The translations under genes and the position numbers were made by a program. The notes beneath the pieces were generated by a model. The model made no database searches, was not told where the DNA came from, and was given only the letters and a program-made list of their open reading frames with translations. Of a DNA stretch of 43,569 nt, positions 1 to 7,882 are shown one piece after another. Within the stretch, counting starts at the first letter, position 1. Each line of letters opens with the position of its first letter. The stretch spans positions 1 to 43,569 of the forward strand of contig NZ_JAAABJ010000629.1 of NCBI RefSeq assembly GCF_009904105.1, read 5' to 3'. Source of the stretch: Elizabethkingia argenteiflava. GTDB taxonomy: Bacteria > Bacteroidota > Bacteroidia > Flavobacteriales > Weeksellaceae.

Positions 1-80
1 GCCTCTTTTTCCTTTGCTTAAATGAGGTAAAATCCATCTTTCTATTTTATCTTTGCTGATGAGTTCCAGATTATTATTTA
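1..80 (-). mobile_element. N-terminal edge of an insertion-sequence transposase (partial)
   Basis: On the minus strand the last 25 or so codons before the window edge are open and read ...ISKDKIERWILPHLSKGKRG. The block ERWILPHLSKGKRG resembles the start of IS5-group transposases common in Flavobacteriia (established knowledge, from memory). No clean ATG is visible; the open frame is preceded by a TAG near position 95. The fragment lies directly downstream of, and in the same direction as, a receptor gene that stops abruptly at 138. This is what insertion of the element into that gene would produce. The terminal repeat should lie between about 80 and 140, but its far partner is outside the window, so family and ends cannot be fixed. 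Confidence 0.5.
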
Positions 81-137
81 TTTGATTTGTAATACAAAAT
101 TGCTAATTTTCTCGGAACTCTTTTTGTGTAAATAAGT

Positions 138-581
138 TTAAACAACTTCAATATTAATGAGTCCTCCATTTCCTTCTGCATCATATTTAGCAGGTGGGGT
201 GGTGATAATTTCTATACTTTTTATATTATCGGAAGAAATAGTCTTTAAAAAATTTGTTAAATCGTCCCCCGAAAGTGGTATTATTCTATCATTTACCATT
301 ACAGAAACGTTGTTTTTGCCAACAACTGATATTTTCTCATCGATCACCCTCACACCAGGCATTAGACTTAGTGCTTGCATAGCATCGCCACCAGCAGCCG
401 AAATCGAGTTTTCAACATTAAAAACCAATCGATCTATTTTTCTTTCAATCAATTTTTTCTTGGCAATGATTTCAACCTCTTCAATTTGTTTTCCTATCAT
501 TTTATTGATTGAATCTTTTTTTTCTTGAGCGAAATAAAAAATAGGGAGTACAAAGCCAAAGCATAATAATACTTTTCTCAT
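138..581 (-). pseudogene. Truncated TonB-dependent-receptor-like outer-membrane protein (plug domain only)
   Basis: This 147-residue product has a signal peptide (about residues 1-18, ending YFAQ) and a receptor plug domain, then stops right after GGLINIEVV. The intact relative at 40743-42911 has the same layout (DRLVFNV, GGDAMDAL, FLKTITSDDIKSIEVIT, YDASGSSGIVNI) and runs on for another 570 residues of beta-barrel. The present copy has lost its whole barrel and cannot form an outer-membrane channel, although a soluble plug could still be exported. Homology ends within about 10 bases of sequence that appears to belong to an insertion sequence, so disruption by the element is the simplest cause. 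It could instead be an old deletion. The plug itself carries no internal stop or frameshift, which suggests a fairly recent event. Confidence 0.75.
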
Positions 582-602
582 TTATTGTGGTTTTTAATAG
601 CA

Positions 603-627
603 CAAAAATTATGATTATTATCAATTT
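603..627 (-). promoter_or_regulatory. Possible promoter and Fur-like site upstream of the truncated receptor
   Basis: On the minus strand TAATTTTTG (603-611) resembles the Bacteroidota -7 box with one extra base. It abuts TTGATAATAATCATAA (about 608-624), which has GATAAT-type hexamers reminiscent of a Fur box, but the second half matches a perfect 7-1-7 repeat at only about five of seven positions. Iron control of a receptor gene would be expected. The match is suggestive only. Confidence 0.25.
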
Positions 628-979
628 ACGCAAAAGTATGATTCCAAAATTGATAAATCTAGACAAATTTTATTGCTTCGATATCTTGAGATAATAAATT
701 AGATTCTGTGAATAGTTTAATTAAAACAAGGTCAATACCATGCTCTGTGGGGCAAAATGCATTTAATCCCAACCTATTTCTTATTTGTTTGACGTTGTGA
801 TTTTAAATGGAAGAATGATCCTACTGAGCTTATAAAGTTATAGAATGCCTATATCTATTTATATTTTAGGCCAAACACTTCTCACCGAAGCTATTCTTAC
901 TATTTGTTTTAGCTATCAATCCAGCTATTAATATTTAAATTATGTATTAAATTCATCAGATGTTTTTTAGAAAAGATCA
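628..979. other. Intergenic region, no gene recognised
   Basis: This AT-rich stretch lies between the divergent truncated receptor and the GntR regulator. Stops are frequent in all frames, and I see no RNA gene, repeat or coding remnant. The right end leads into the promoter of the regulator. Confidence 0.5.
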
Positions 980-987
980 TATCTTTG
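980..987 (+). promoter_or_regulatory. -7 promoter box (TATCTTTG) of the GntR-TauE operon
   Basis: TATCTTTG matches the Bacteroidota TAnnTTTG consensus exactly and ends 18 bases before the ATG at 1006. Transcription would start near 993, downstream of the in-frame TTG at 985, so 1006 is the likely translation start. No clear -33 TTG is visible at the usual spacing. Confidence 0.55.
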
Positions 988-1005
988 TGCTGTTTCTTGA
1001 TTAAG

Positions 1006-1662
1006 ATGGAAAAGAAAAAAAGTTTATCAGACGTAGTCACCTGTAGGTTACAGGAAGATATCCAAAGCGGAAAATATGCTGTAGGAGATAAACTTCCGAC
1101 CGAAAAAGAACTGATGGATCTCTATAAAGTAGGACGTTCCACTATAAGAGAAGCGGTGAAGCTATTGTCCATGTCTCGTATGCTTACCGTGCGTCAGGGA
1201 TCAGGCACTTACGTGAATAAACGCCAGATACTAAACCCTCCGGATATACTCAATAAAGCAAAGTTTGATGAAATTAATGATGCGAGACGTTTGCTGGAGG
1301 CTGACTTGGTCTTACGGGCTTGTCGTTCTGCGACAGACGAACAGTTAAAAGCGATTGAAGCGAGTATCCAAGAAAAGAAAGATGCCATTCTGCTTGAGAG
1401 CAAAGAAGCCTGTATCAAATCAGATATTTTATTTCATCTTCGTATTGCTGAGGCAGCCAATCATAAAGTTTTATTCTGGGTTTACCAGAGTTTTACCGAT
1501 ATGATTACTGATTTTTTCAGGCTGAGAGAGCCTCATGGTATCAGTTGTTTTGCCATGAGCTATTATTTGCATGAAAAACTCTACCTAGCTATTAAAAGTA
1601 AAAAAGAAAAACAAGCTATAAAAATACTTCACAATATCTTAAATAATAATTTTTCTTTATGA
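1006..1662 (+). CDS. GntR-family (FadR/FCD type) transcriptional regulator
   Basis: The 218-residue protein has an N-terminal winged-helix GntR domain (about residues 4-68; KLPTEKELMDLYKVGRSTIREAVKLL contains the recognition helix and is followed by the wing GSGTYVN). A C-terminal all-helical FCD ligand-binding domain follows (about 85-215; DARRLLEADLVLRA, FHLRIAEAANH). FCD regulators usually sense small organic acids and repress neighbouring transport or catabolic genes. The stop overlaps the start of the TauE-like gene (ATGA at 1659-1662), so the two are translationally coupled and the regulator probably controls its own operon. The start at 1006 is preferred over a TTG at 985 because the promoter box overlaps that TTG. 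The ligand is unknown. Confidence 0.88.
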   Translation: MEKKKSLSDVVTCRLQEDIQSGKYAVGDKLPTEKELMDLYKVGRSTIREAVKLLSMSRMLTVRQGSGTYVNKRQILNPPDILNKAKFDEINDARRLLEADLVLRACRSATDEQLKAIEASIQEKKDAILLESKEACIKSDILFHLRIAEAANHKVLFWVYQSFTDMITDFFRLREPHGISCFAMSYYLHEKLYLAIKSKKEKQAIKILHNILNNNFSL

Positions 1663-2492
1663 GCATTCTTATTTTCTCTATTATACTCCTAGCAGGAGCT
1701 TATGTGGCTGGTCTGTTGGGATCTTTAACCGGTTTAGGAGGTGGTGTTATTATTATTCCGTTACTCACCTTGGGATTTCATGTAGACATACGATATGCCA
1801 TCGGAGCGGCATTATTAGCTTCTATAGCGACTTCATCAGGAGCGGCCTCTGCCTATGTAAAAGAGGGTATTACCAATATCCGATTGGGTATATTTTTGGA
1901 AATTGCCACCACCATAGGAGCTATTATTGGTGCTTTTATTGCGATCTATATGCCCACCAATGCTATTGCTATTATCTTTGGGGTTGTACTGATCTTTTCT
2001 GCTGGTATGACCGTCAGAAAAAGGAAAGAAAAAGTCTTGTCGCAAGGGAGTAAGTTGTCCGAAAGACTCAAGCTTAATAGCAGTTATCCAGTTGATGGAC
2101 AAAAAGTAAATTATCAGCTGACGCATGTGGCGGGTGGTTTTTCTTTAATGACACTTGCAGGCGTACTATCTGGTTTATTGGGAATAGGCTCGGGTTCTTT
2201 AAAAGTATTGGCTATGGATAGTATCATGAAGATTCCGTTTAAGGTGAGTACGACCACCAGTAATTTTATGATTGGCGTAACGGCAGTCGCTTCTGCTGTG
2301 GTCTATCTACAAAGAGGGTATATGGAACCAGGTATGGCTTTTTCAGTGGTCCTAGGCGTATTGGCAGGTGCGCGTACCGGAGCCAAAGTATTACCTAATA
2401 TCAACGCGAGAATTTTGCGTATTATCTTTGCTGTAGCAATAGCAGGAGTAGCTTTAGAAATGATAATAAACGGCCTTAATCATAAATTCTAA
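1659..2492 (+). CDS. TauE/SafE (TSUP) family anion exporter
   Basis: This 277-residue polytopic inner-membrane protein has about eight hydrophobic helices in two halves. Each half starts with the small-residue motif typical of the TSUP family: GLLGSLTGLGGGVIIIPLL near residue 20 and GVLSGLLGIGSGSLKV near residue 170. Characterised relatives export sulfite, sulfoacetate or related organic anions, and some may import. Substrate cannot be read from sequence. The gene overlaps the regulator upstream by four bases and the DUF1634 gene downstream by one base, giving a three-gene operon. TSUP and DUF1634 genes are often adjacent in other bacteria, which supports a shared function. A full-length, intact gene. 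Confidence 0.88.
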   Translation: MSILIFSIILLAGAYVAGLLGSLTGLGGGVIIIPLLTLGFHVDIRYAIGAALLASIATSSGAASAYVKEGITNIRLGIFLEIATTIGAIIGAFIAIYMPTNAIAIIFGVVLIFSAGMTVRKRKEKVLSQGSKLSERLKLNSSYPVDGQKVNYQLTHVAGGFSLMTLAGVLSGLLGIGSGSLKVLAMDSIMKIPFKVSTTTSNFMIGVTAVASAVVYLQRGYMEPGMAFSVVLGVLAGARTGAKVLPNINARILRIIFAVAIAGVALEMIINGLNHKF

Positions 2493-2893
2493 TGAAAAAA
2501 TATTTTTCACAACAGTACTGGAAGGACCAGGATATACAGTTATTGGTAGGGAAAATTTTACGTGCAGGAGTGAGCATAGCTTCCCTCATTGTTTTAGTAG
2601 GAGGCATTATGTATCTCATTTCTTATGGAGGGGAGACATTGCCTGATTATAGTATTTTTAAGGGTGAAAGCATTGGGTATACCAATCTTAGTGGTATCTT
2701 CTTAGGTGTATTTGATTTAAAGGCCGTCGCTGTTATTCAGTTAGGGGTAGTGGCCCTTCTAGCGACTCCTATTTTTCGGGTGTTTTTTTCACTTATAGGT
2801 TTTCTCCTGGAGAAAGACAGGCTCTATATTGTTATTACGGTGATGGTGTTGGGGATTATATTTTTCAGTATTTTCAGTGATATAAAAGCTTAG
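2492..2893 (+). CDS. DUF1634 domain membrane protein
   Basis: The 133-residue protein has three predicted transmembrane segments (about residues 24-46, 68-96 as a longer hydrophobic stretch, and 107-128), with the DUF1634 signature near the N-terminus (LVGKILRAGVSIASLIVLVGG). DUF1634 proteins have no assigned reaction. They commonly sit beside TSUP exporters and may act as an accessory subunit. The ATG shares a base with the stop of the TauE-like gene, so the two are probably made in fixed ratio. The operon ends here, followed by a bidirectional terminator. Confidence 0.82.
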   Translation: MKKYFSQQYWKDQDIQLLVGKILRAGVSIASLIVLVGGIMYLISYGGETLPDYSIFKGESIGYTNLSGIFLGVFDLKAVAVIQLGVVALLATPIFRVFFSLIGFLLEKDRLYIVITVMVLGIIFFSIFSDIKA

Positions 2894-2971
2894 CAGTAAG
2901 AAAAACAATAATCCGTATAAGAAACGGAGAGCGCTACAATAGATAAAATATTGAGAACATATAAATCAATA

Positions 2972-2996
2972 AAAAGCCTGCTAAAAGCAGGCTTTT
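2972..2996. terminator. Bidirectional terminator between DUF1634 and dnaJ
   Basis: A perfect 10-bp stem, AAAAGCCTGC and GCAGGCTTTT, encloses a 5-base loop TAAAA. A/T tracts on both sides let it serve the two convergent operons. Confidence 0.85.
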
Positions 2997-3014
2997 ATGT
3001 GATTATTAAAAGAC

Positions 3015-4124
3015 TTAATTGAACAAATCTTTTACTTTTTCAAAAAAAGTTTTCTCTTTTCCCGTAGGTTTCGGGATCATTTCTTCGGAATTGATTTGCT
3101 CTTCAAAAAACTTTCTTTGTTCATTAGAGAGTTTCTGAGGGGTCCATACATTGATATGGATAAACATGTCACCTTTGCCATAACTATCGATACTCGGCAG
3201 TCCTTTATTGGGAAGTCGGAGTATTTTTCCCGATTGGGTGCCTGCATCGATTTTAACTTTTACTTTACTGCCTACAGTAGGTATTTCTTTAGAGGTTCCC
3301 AAGGCTGCTTCAGCAAAAGAAATATAGAGTTCCTGGTGTAGATTGTCTCCTTCTCGTTTGATGTGGCCATCTTCCTCTTCTTCTATCACCACTAATAAAT
3401 CTCCCGGACTACCTCCGAAAGGAGCATCATTTCCTTTGCCGCGAACATTCAGTTGAATGCCATCTCTGGCACCGGCTGGAATATTAATGCTTATTTCCTC
3501 GTCATCCCTTATAAGACCTTGCTCATTGGCACCTGGTGGAATTTTGTCCGCTACTTTACCTACGCCATTGCAATTTCCACAAGTGGTTTGGGTTTGCATT
3601 TGTCCCAGCATGGTGTTCATTACCCTTACTTGTACACCGCTTCCTTGGCATGTAGGGCAGGTTTTAGCGCTTACACCAGGAGCTAATTTCATTTTTTTTA
3701 CCTTGATGGTCTTGGTGGTACCGTTTACCATCTCTTCAAGGTTTAGTTTTATTCTGACCCTAAGGTTGCTACCTTTAGATTGTCGATTACCTCTGCTACC
3801 GCCAAAGCCGCCGAAATGTCCACCAAAGATATCTCCAAATTGACTGAAGATGTCTTCCATATTCATTCCTCCACCAAAGCCACCACCAGCGGCGCCAGCT
3901 CCTACACCTGCATGTCCGTATTGGTCATATCGCGCTCGTTTATTGTTGTCGCTTAACACTTCGTAAGCCTCAGCAGCTTCTTTAAATTTTTCTTCAGCCG
4001 CTTTATCACCCGGGTTTTTATCGGGGTGATATTGAATGGCCATTTTGCGATATGCTTTTTTTATCTCTTCAGCGGAAGCGGATTTGCTAATACCCAGTAT
4101 CTCGTAGTAATCTCTTTTTGTCAT
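3015..4124 (-). CDS. dnaJ: Chaperone DnaJ (Hsp40)
   Basis: The 369-residue co-chaperone stimulates DnaK ATPase and delivers unfolded clients. It has an N-terminal J domain with the HPD motif at residues 33-35, a Gly/Phe-rich linker (about 69-112), a zinc-binding region, and C-terminal substrate-binding domains ([17 protein letters not shown] onward). Only two CxxCxGxG-type motifs are present (C156/C159 and C182/C185) instead of the canonical four. Their spacing fits motifs 2 and 3 of E. coli DnaJ, that is, zinc centre II. I believe this reduced form is usual in Flavobacteriia. The gene follows grpE by 30 bases in one operon, with the terminator at 2972-2996 beyond its stop. Confidence 0.97.
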   Translation of the reverse strand: MTKRDYYEILGISKSASAEEIKKAYRKMAIQYHPDKNPGDKAAEEKFKEAAEAYEVLSDNNKRARYDQYGHAGVGAGAAGGGFGGGMNMEDIFSQFGDIFGGHFGGFGGSRGNRQSKGSNLRVRIKLNLEEMVNGTTKTIKVKKMKLAPGVSAKTCPTCQGSGVQVRVMNTMLGQMQTQTTCGNCNGVGKVADKIPPGANEQGLIRDDEEISINIPAGARDGIQLNVRGKGNDAPFGGSPGDLLVVIEEEEDGHIKREGDNLHQELYISFAEAALGTSKEIPTVGSKVKVKIDAGTQSGKILRLPNKGLPSIDSYGKGDMFIHINVWTPQKLSNEQRKFFEEQINSEEMIPKPTGKEKTFFEKVKDLFN

Positions 4125-4154
4125 TTTTTTTCTTACTTCAGAATTTAATTTAGA

Positions 4155-4691
4155 TTAGGCTCCTACTACTACTTTGGTAAAGCGGATTACTTTGTCATGC
4201 AGCATATATCCGGTCTCTATAACGTCTACTATTTTAGTTTTGAGTTCTTCCGAAGGTGCCGGAATTTGCGTGATGGCTTCATGTTTATCCACATCAAAGC
4301 TATCCCCGGTTTTTACCTCAATAGTATTTAGTCCTTTTTCTATCAATTTATTTTTAAATTTTTGGTAAATAAGCTCTATCCCTTTAAGGTCTTCTTCATT
4401 ACCGCTTTTTGAGAGTTCTTTTATCGCTCGCTCAAAATCATCCAGTATAGCAAGCATGGACACCATCAAATCCTGGTTGGCATACTTATAAAAGTCCATT
4501 TTCTCCTTACTGGTTCTTTTTTTATAATTTTCGAACTCAGCATACAGGCGGATATAACGATCTTTTTCCTCTGCCAGTTGGTCTTCTAGAGAGGGAGTTT
4601 CTGTCAAATTTTCAGTAGATGTTGTTTCGTTGTTCCCTATATTTTCATTTTGAGCGATATCCTCAGCTTGTATTTCTTTATTTTCGTCCAT
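4155..4691 (-). CDS. grpE: Nucleotide exchange factor GrpE
   Basis: The 178-residue protein releases ADP from DnaK. It has an acidic, disordered N-terminus (about residues 1-35), a long coiled coil (about 36-90; EDQLAEEKDRYIRLYAEFENYKKRT split over the heptads) and the C-terminal beta-wing with the family ending GYMLHDKVIRFTKVVVG. It is the first gene of a grpE-dnaJ operon. A weak -7 box, CATCTTTG on the minus strand at 4719-4726, lies 27 bases upstream of the ATG and differs from the consensus at one base. I see no CIRCE-type inverted repeat, so heat control, if any, uses another mechanism. Confidence 0.96.
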   Translation of the reverse strand: MDENKEIQAEDIAQNENIGNNETTSTENLTETPSLEDQLAEEKDRYIRLYAEFENYKKRTSKEKMDFYKYANQDLMVSMLAILDDFERAIKELSKSGNEEDLKGIELIYQKFKNKLIEKGLNTIEVKTGDSFDVDKHEAITQIPAPSEELKTKIVDVIETGYMLHDKVIRFTKVVVGA

Positions 4692-4741
4692 TATTGAGAT
4701 ATTTTTTAATCATCCTCACAAAGATGAAGCCAAAATATAAT

Positions 4742-6151
4742 TTAGGACATTTCGTCATGTTTTTCTTTTTTTAGAGGGTAATAAAGCGTACATATCAGCA
4801 GGCTGAGAAAACCGATAATGCCTAGTATATTTAAAAGTTTGCTCTGAGGTGACAAATGCTCAAAGCCCTCCATAGAGTAGGACACTAGCCAGAAGAGGTT
4901 TAAGCCGCAAATGATTGTAGCTATGGTCCAGGCCGCGATTTTCATAGGTGTTTTTATCCTGAAATGATGCATGATTTTTTTTGAACTCACGCTAAAAATG
5001 AGTGGAATAATCGCGAAGCTCAATTGTAGGCTGAGTACTACTTGCGAGAACACCAGTAGGGATTCTGACTTGTCATCGCCATAAATAATAATGACAAAAA
5101 TAGAGGGAATGATCGCCAGTAATCGGGTGATAAGCTGACGTAGAAAAGGTTTGATTTTAATATTCAGGTAGCCTTCCATTACAATTTGTCCTGCTAAAGT
5201 TCCTGTTACTGTCGAGGATTGTCCTGCTGCAATTAAAGCTATGGCAAAAGCGATAGGTGCAAACTGGTTGTTTAGAATGGGTGCCAGCATCTTATAGGCA
5301 TCTGTGATGGAGCTCAGTTCTTGATTTCCGGAGTTGTGAAAAGTGCTTGCTGCGAGAATAAGAATAGCGGCATTTACCAGGAAAGCGAAGTTTAAAGAAA
5401 TCGCGGAATCCCAAAAATTGTATTTAAGTGATTCTTTTATGCTTTCGTCATCATTATCAATCTTACGAGATTGTACTAATGAGGAGTGTAAATATAAATT
5501 GTGGGGCATTACTGTAGCGCCTATAATCCCTATAGAAATATACAGCTCTTCTGTACTCAGTTTTTTGGGTACTAAACCACCTGTTATAGAGCTAATGCTG
5601 GGTTGGGAGAGAAGAAGTTGGAAAATAAATGCGCCGGCAATAATAAAGATGAGACCTAGTATAAAACTTTCAATCTTTCGTACTCCCAATTTTTGTAGAT
5701 AGAGAATTAATAGAGTGTCAATAAAAGTAATGAGCACCCCCCAGATCAGGTCGATTCCAAATAACAATTTCAGACCTAAAGCCATGCCTAATACCTCTGC
5801 TAAATCGGTGGCGATAATGGCAATTTCAGCCAACAAGTATAATATAAAGTTAATCTTTCGCGGATAAAGATCTTGATTAACCTGGGCAAGGTCTTTCCTG
5901 CCTACAATACCCAATTTGGCAGAGAGATTTTGTAACAGTAATGCCATAAGATTGGAGAGTAAAAGGATAAATAAAAGCTTATATCCAAATCGAGAGCCTG
6001 CTTCAAGATCGGTAGCCCAATTCCCAGGATCCATGTAGCCGATGCTCACTAAGAGTGCCGGGCCAAAAAAGCTGAATATCCGCCGCCAGCCAGTCAGTTT
6101 TTTTGTGTCTATAGTCTCGTGAATTTCATGAAGAGATTTATCTTTTATCAT
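4742..6151 (-). CDS. mntH: Nramp-family divalent metal (Mn/Fe) transporter
   Basis: The 469-residue inner-membrane protein imports Mn(II) or Fe(II) with protons. It carries the family metal-site motifs DPGN in the first helix (residues 41-44) and MPHN in the sixth (about 215-218), and has about eleven hydrophobic helices. Slightly longer than typical MntH because of an N-terminal extension of about 20 residues (HEIHETIDTKKLTGWRR). It is transcribed alone. Its promoter carries two inverted repeats that bracket the -7 box, as expected for repression by a metal sensor of the MntR or Fur type (inference). A plain annotation could be Mn transporter or general divalent-metal transporter; the sequence does not decide the metal. 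Confidence 0.93.
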   Translation of the reverse strand: MIKDKSLHEIHETIDTKKLTGWRRIFSFFGPALLVSIGYMDPGNWATDLEAGSRFGYKLLFILLLSNLMALLLQNLSAKLGIVGRKDLAQVNQDLYPRKINFILYLLAEIAIIATDLAEVLGMALGLKLLFGIDLIWGVLITFIDTLLILYLQKLGVRKIESFILGLIFIIAGAFIFQLLLSQPSISSITGGLVPKKLSTEELYISIGIIGATVMPHNLYLHSSLVQSRKIDNDDESIKESLKYNFWDSAISLNFAFLVNAAILILAASTFHNSGNQELSSITDAYKMLAPILNNQFAPIAFAIALIAAGQSSTVTGTLAGQIVMEGYLNIKIKPFLRQLITRLLAIIPSIFVIIIYGDDKSESLLVFSQVVLSLQLSFAIIPLIFSVSSKKIMHHFRIKTPMKIAAWTIATIICGLNLFWLVSYSMEGFEHLSPQSKLLNILGIIGFLSLLICTLYYPLKKEKHDEMS

Positions 6152-6156
6152 AAAAA

Positions 6157-6200
6157 GTTAGTTATATCTAACAAAAGTAATAAAATTAACCTAAATTAGG
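6157..6200 (-). promoter_or_regulatory. mntH promoter with two operator-like inverted repeats
   Basis: On the minus strand TACTTTTG (6172-6179) is an exact TAnnTTTG -7 box, 20 bases upstream of the mntH ATG. It is flanked by two palindromes. One is GTTAG, six bases, CTAAC (6157-6172), covering the expected transcription start. The other is CCTAA, one base, TTAGG (6190-6200), in the spacer region. Two repeats with related half-sites (TTAG/CTAA) around one core promoter suggest a repressor operator. A metal-responsive regulator is inferred from the gene controlled. Confidence 0.55.
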
Positions 6201-6215
6201 ATATGTTTCATAATA

Positions 6216-6240
6216 AAAACCGCTCCTTTGGAGCGGTTTT
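6216..6240 (-). terminator. Terminator of the DUF937-OmpA gene
   Basis: A perfect 11-bp stem, AAAACCGCTCC and GGAGCGGTTTT, has a TTT loop. It lies 31 bases past the stop of the minus-strand gene at 6272, with the T tract inside the stem on that strand. Confidence 0.85.
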
Positions 6241-6271
6241 CATGGCTTTAATACAACAATTATAAGATTGA

Positions 6272-7567
6272 TTATTTAGCGAATCTTATTTTCATTACTC
6301 TGTCTACAGCTCTTTCTTCATTAGAAGCGCTAGCGTCTGTTGTCGCAAATTTGCTACCATAACCTTCAGCTCCTACAATCTGGTCCCCTACGCCTAATTT
6401 AGTCAATTCGGCTTTAATAAAATCAGCTCTGGCTTGTGAAAGTCTTAGGTTATTTTCTTCATTTCCTGTCTTATCAGTGTAGCCACCAATTTTAATTTTA
6501 ACATCAGGATAGGCTTTTAAAATAGTAGCGATATTTTGAATTTGCTCTTCAGATCCAGCTTCTAACTGATCTGCCTTACCGATTACAAAACTAATATGGT
6601 CGAAACTGTACCAAGTGCTTTTCAAAGCTTCGTTGTCAGTGGTAGCATATTTTCCTGATTTTAAAAATTCTACCATTTTTTCTTCCATACCGCCTTTATA
6701 GCCTTTTAGTTGTATACCGTTTAAATCTATAGAGGTGGTCTCCTTAATGACTGCTGTAGCGCTATCTATTTTATCAGCTACTTTATTCACGCTATTGGTG
6801 ATGGCTTGATCAATCTCTCCTTTGTTAGGAGGTGTACATTGTTTCCAGATAAACCAAACTACCAAACCTAATAAGATAAGTGGAAGGAGCCATTTCCATA
6901 CTGAACTGCCAGTGTTTTTAGGATTGGGAGGGGTATAGCTAGTCCCAGGTTTGTTGGTTTTTCCTTCAGAACTTGAGAATGCGTGTTTTAGATCTTCTAT
7001 TTTATCCGTTACCGTTTCTTTAACGCTTTCAGCTTTATCTCCCAAACCACTAAATATACCGCCTAATCCTAAAGCACCTAAGGAAAGCCCTGCAGGTAAT
7101 AAGTTGCTCACCCAGTTTTTTTGAGTAGAGAGTAAATTTGAAAACTCAGATTCATTTAGATTGTTTTCTGTGGCATACTTACCAATTGTGCCCAAAGTAG
7201 CTGCTGAAGTCAGTCCCAATAAAGAATGAGCAGAGGATTCTTTAATACCTGCAAAATTAGATATTGAAGAGGCTATGCCGCTTATTTTATTTCCGAATAG
7301 AGAAGAGGTGATCCCTGAAACGACTGAATCATTTCCCGTGATAGATGAAGTTAGGTTAGATAGAATTCCACCTGAAGCCAATCCTTTTAATTGACCCAAT
7401 AGTCCAGGGGATGTAGCTTTATCTGCTACGCTGCCTACTAGAATAGGAAGGAATGCACTAATCGCTTTTGATACGCCGGCTTCGCTTTCCCCAAGATGGG
7501 TAGCAGCTTGAGAGACTACAGAGGGGGAAAGATAGTTTTTTACAAGATCAATAATGTTTACAGACAT
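6272..7567 (-). CDS. DUF937 / OmpA fusion protein, membrane-anchored
   Basis: The 431-residue protein has three parts. Residues 1-180 are a small-residue-rich DUF937 (YidB-like) region, beginning MSVNIIDLVKNYLS without a signal peptide. Residues 224-243 form one transmembrane helix (WKWLLPLILLGLVVWFIWKQ) after a Pro/Ser linker. Residues about 320-431 are an OmpA-type peptidoglycan-binding domain; D365 and R380, in GYTDKTG and LSQAR, are the pair that contacts diaminopimelate in the family. The layout places DUF937 in the cytoplasm and OmpA in the periplasm, linking the inner membrane to the wall (inference). DUF937 has no known reaction. It stands alone behind its own -7 box and terminator. 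Confidence 0.85.
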   Translation of the reverse strand: MSVNIIDLVKNYLSPSVVSQAATHLGESEAGVSKAISAFLPILVGSVADKATSPGLLGQLKGLASGGILSNLTSSITGNDSVVSGITSSLFGNKISGIASSISNFAGIKESSAHSLLGLTSAATLGTIGKYATENNLNESEFSNLLSTQKNWVSNLLPAGLSLGALGLGGIFSGLGDKAESVKETVTDKIEDLKHAFSSSEGKTNKPGTSYTPPNPKNTGSSVWKWLLPLILLGLVVWFIWKQCTPPNKGEIDQAITNSVNKVADKIDSATAVIKETTSIDLNGIQLKGYKGGMEEKMVEFLKSGKYATTDNEALKSTWYSFDHISFVIGKADQLEAGSEEQIQNIATILKAYPDVKIKIGGYTDKTGNEENNLRLSQARADFIKAELTKLGVGDQIVGAEGYGSKFATTDASASNEERAVDRVMKIRFAK

Positions 7568-7594
7568 AATAGTTTAGTTTAAAAATTATTAAAC

Positions 7595-7602
7595 CAAAAA
7601 TA
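7595..7602 (-). promoter_or_regulatory. -7 promoter box of the DUF937-OmpA gene
   Basis: TATTTTTG on the minus strand matches TAnnTTTG exactly and ends 27 bases before the ATG at 7567. A TTTG lies upstream, but at 24 bases it is farther than the usual 19-20. Confidence 0.45.
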
Positions 7603-7827
7603 AACATTTTTTTTAATATAAGCCCCCAAAGATGAAATTTTAAGATTTTTTTGAAGAGAAAAATACAGTTTTTTTTGAAAAAGCCCGTCTGTATGGATTT
7701 TTTCCAAAAAAAATAATATTTAATATTCACTAATAATAAAATATGGTGAATATTTTACTATTTTAAAGAATAAGTATTGGCTGAGAAATGTATAAATTAG
7801 GGAATACTATTTTGTTCGTGGTAAAAA
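7603..7827. other. Intergenic region, no gene recognised
   Basis: An AT-rich gap lies between the terminator of proS and the DUF937-OmpA promoter. It is rich in A and T homopolymers. Short open frames on the minus strand consist mostly of Phe, Lys and Ile and look non-coding. Confidence 0.5.
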
Positions 7828-7869
7828 AAAGCATAAAGCGCTCTTTATATAAAGAGCGCTTTATGCTTT
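7828..7869 (-). terminator. Strong terminator of proS
   Basis: A 21-bp perfect palindrome is centred between 7848 and 7849, with core AAAGCGCTCTTTAT and its complement. On the minus strand it is followed by a run of T (the A tract at 7823-7830). It starts 13 bases past the proS stop. There is no unpaired loop in the palindrome, so the tip must open in RNA. Confidence 0.85.
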
Positions 7870-7882
7870 GTAGATAGTTTTC

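Noticed and set aside
3096-3843. Plus-strand open frames inside dnaJ
   Set aside because: These are antisense shadows of a well-supported chaperone gene, with no domain of their own.
7548-7730. 60-codon minus-strand frame upstream of the DUF937-OmpA gene
   Set aside because: It is almost wholly Phe, Lys, Ile and Tyr from A/T runs and overlaps the start and promoter of the real gene.
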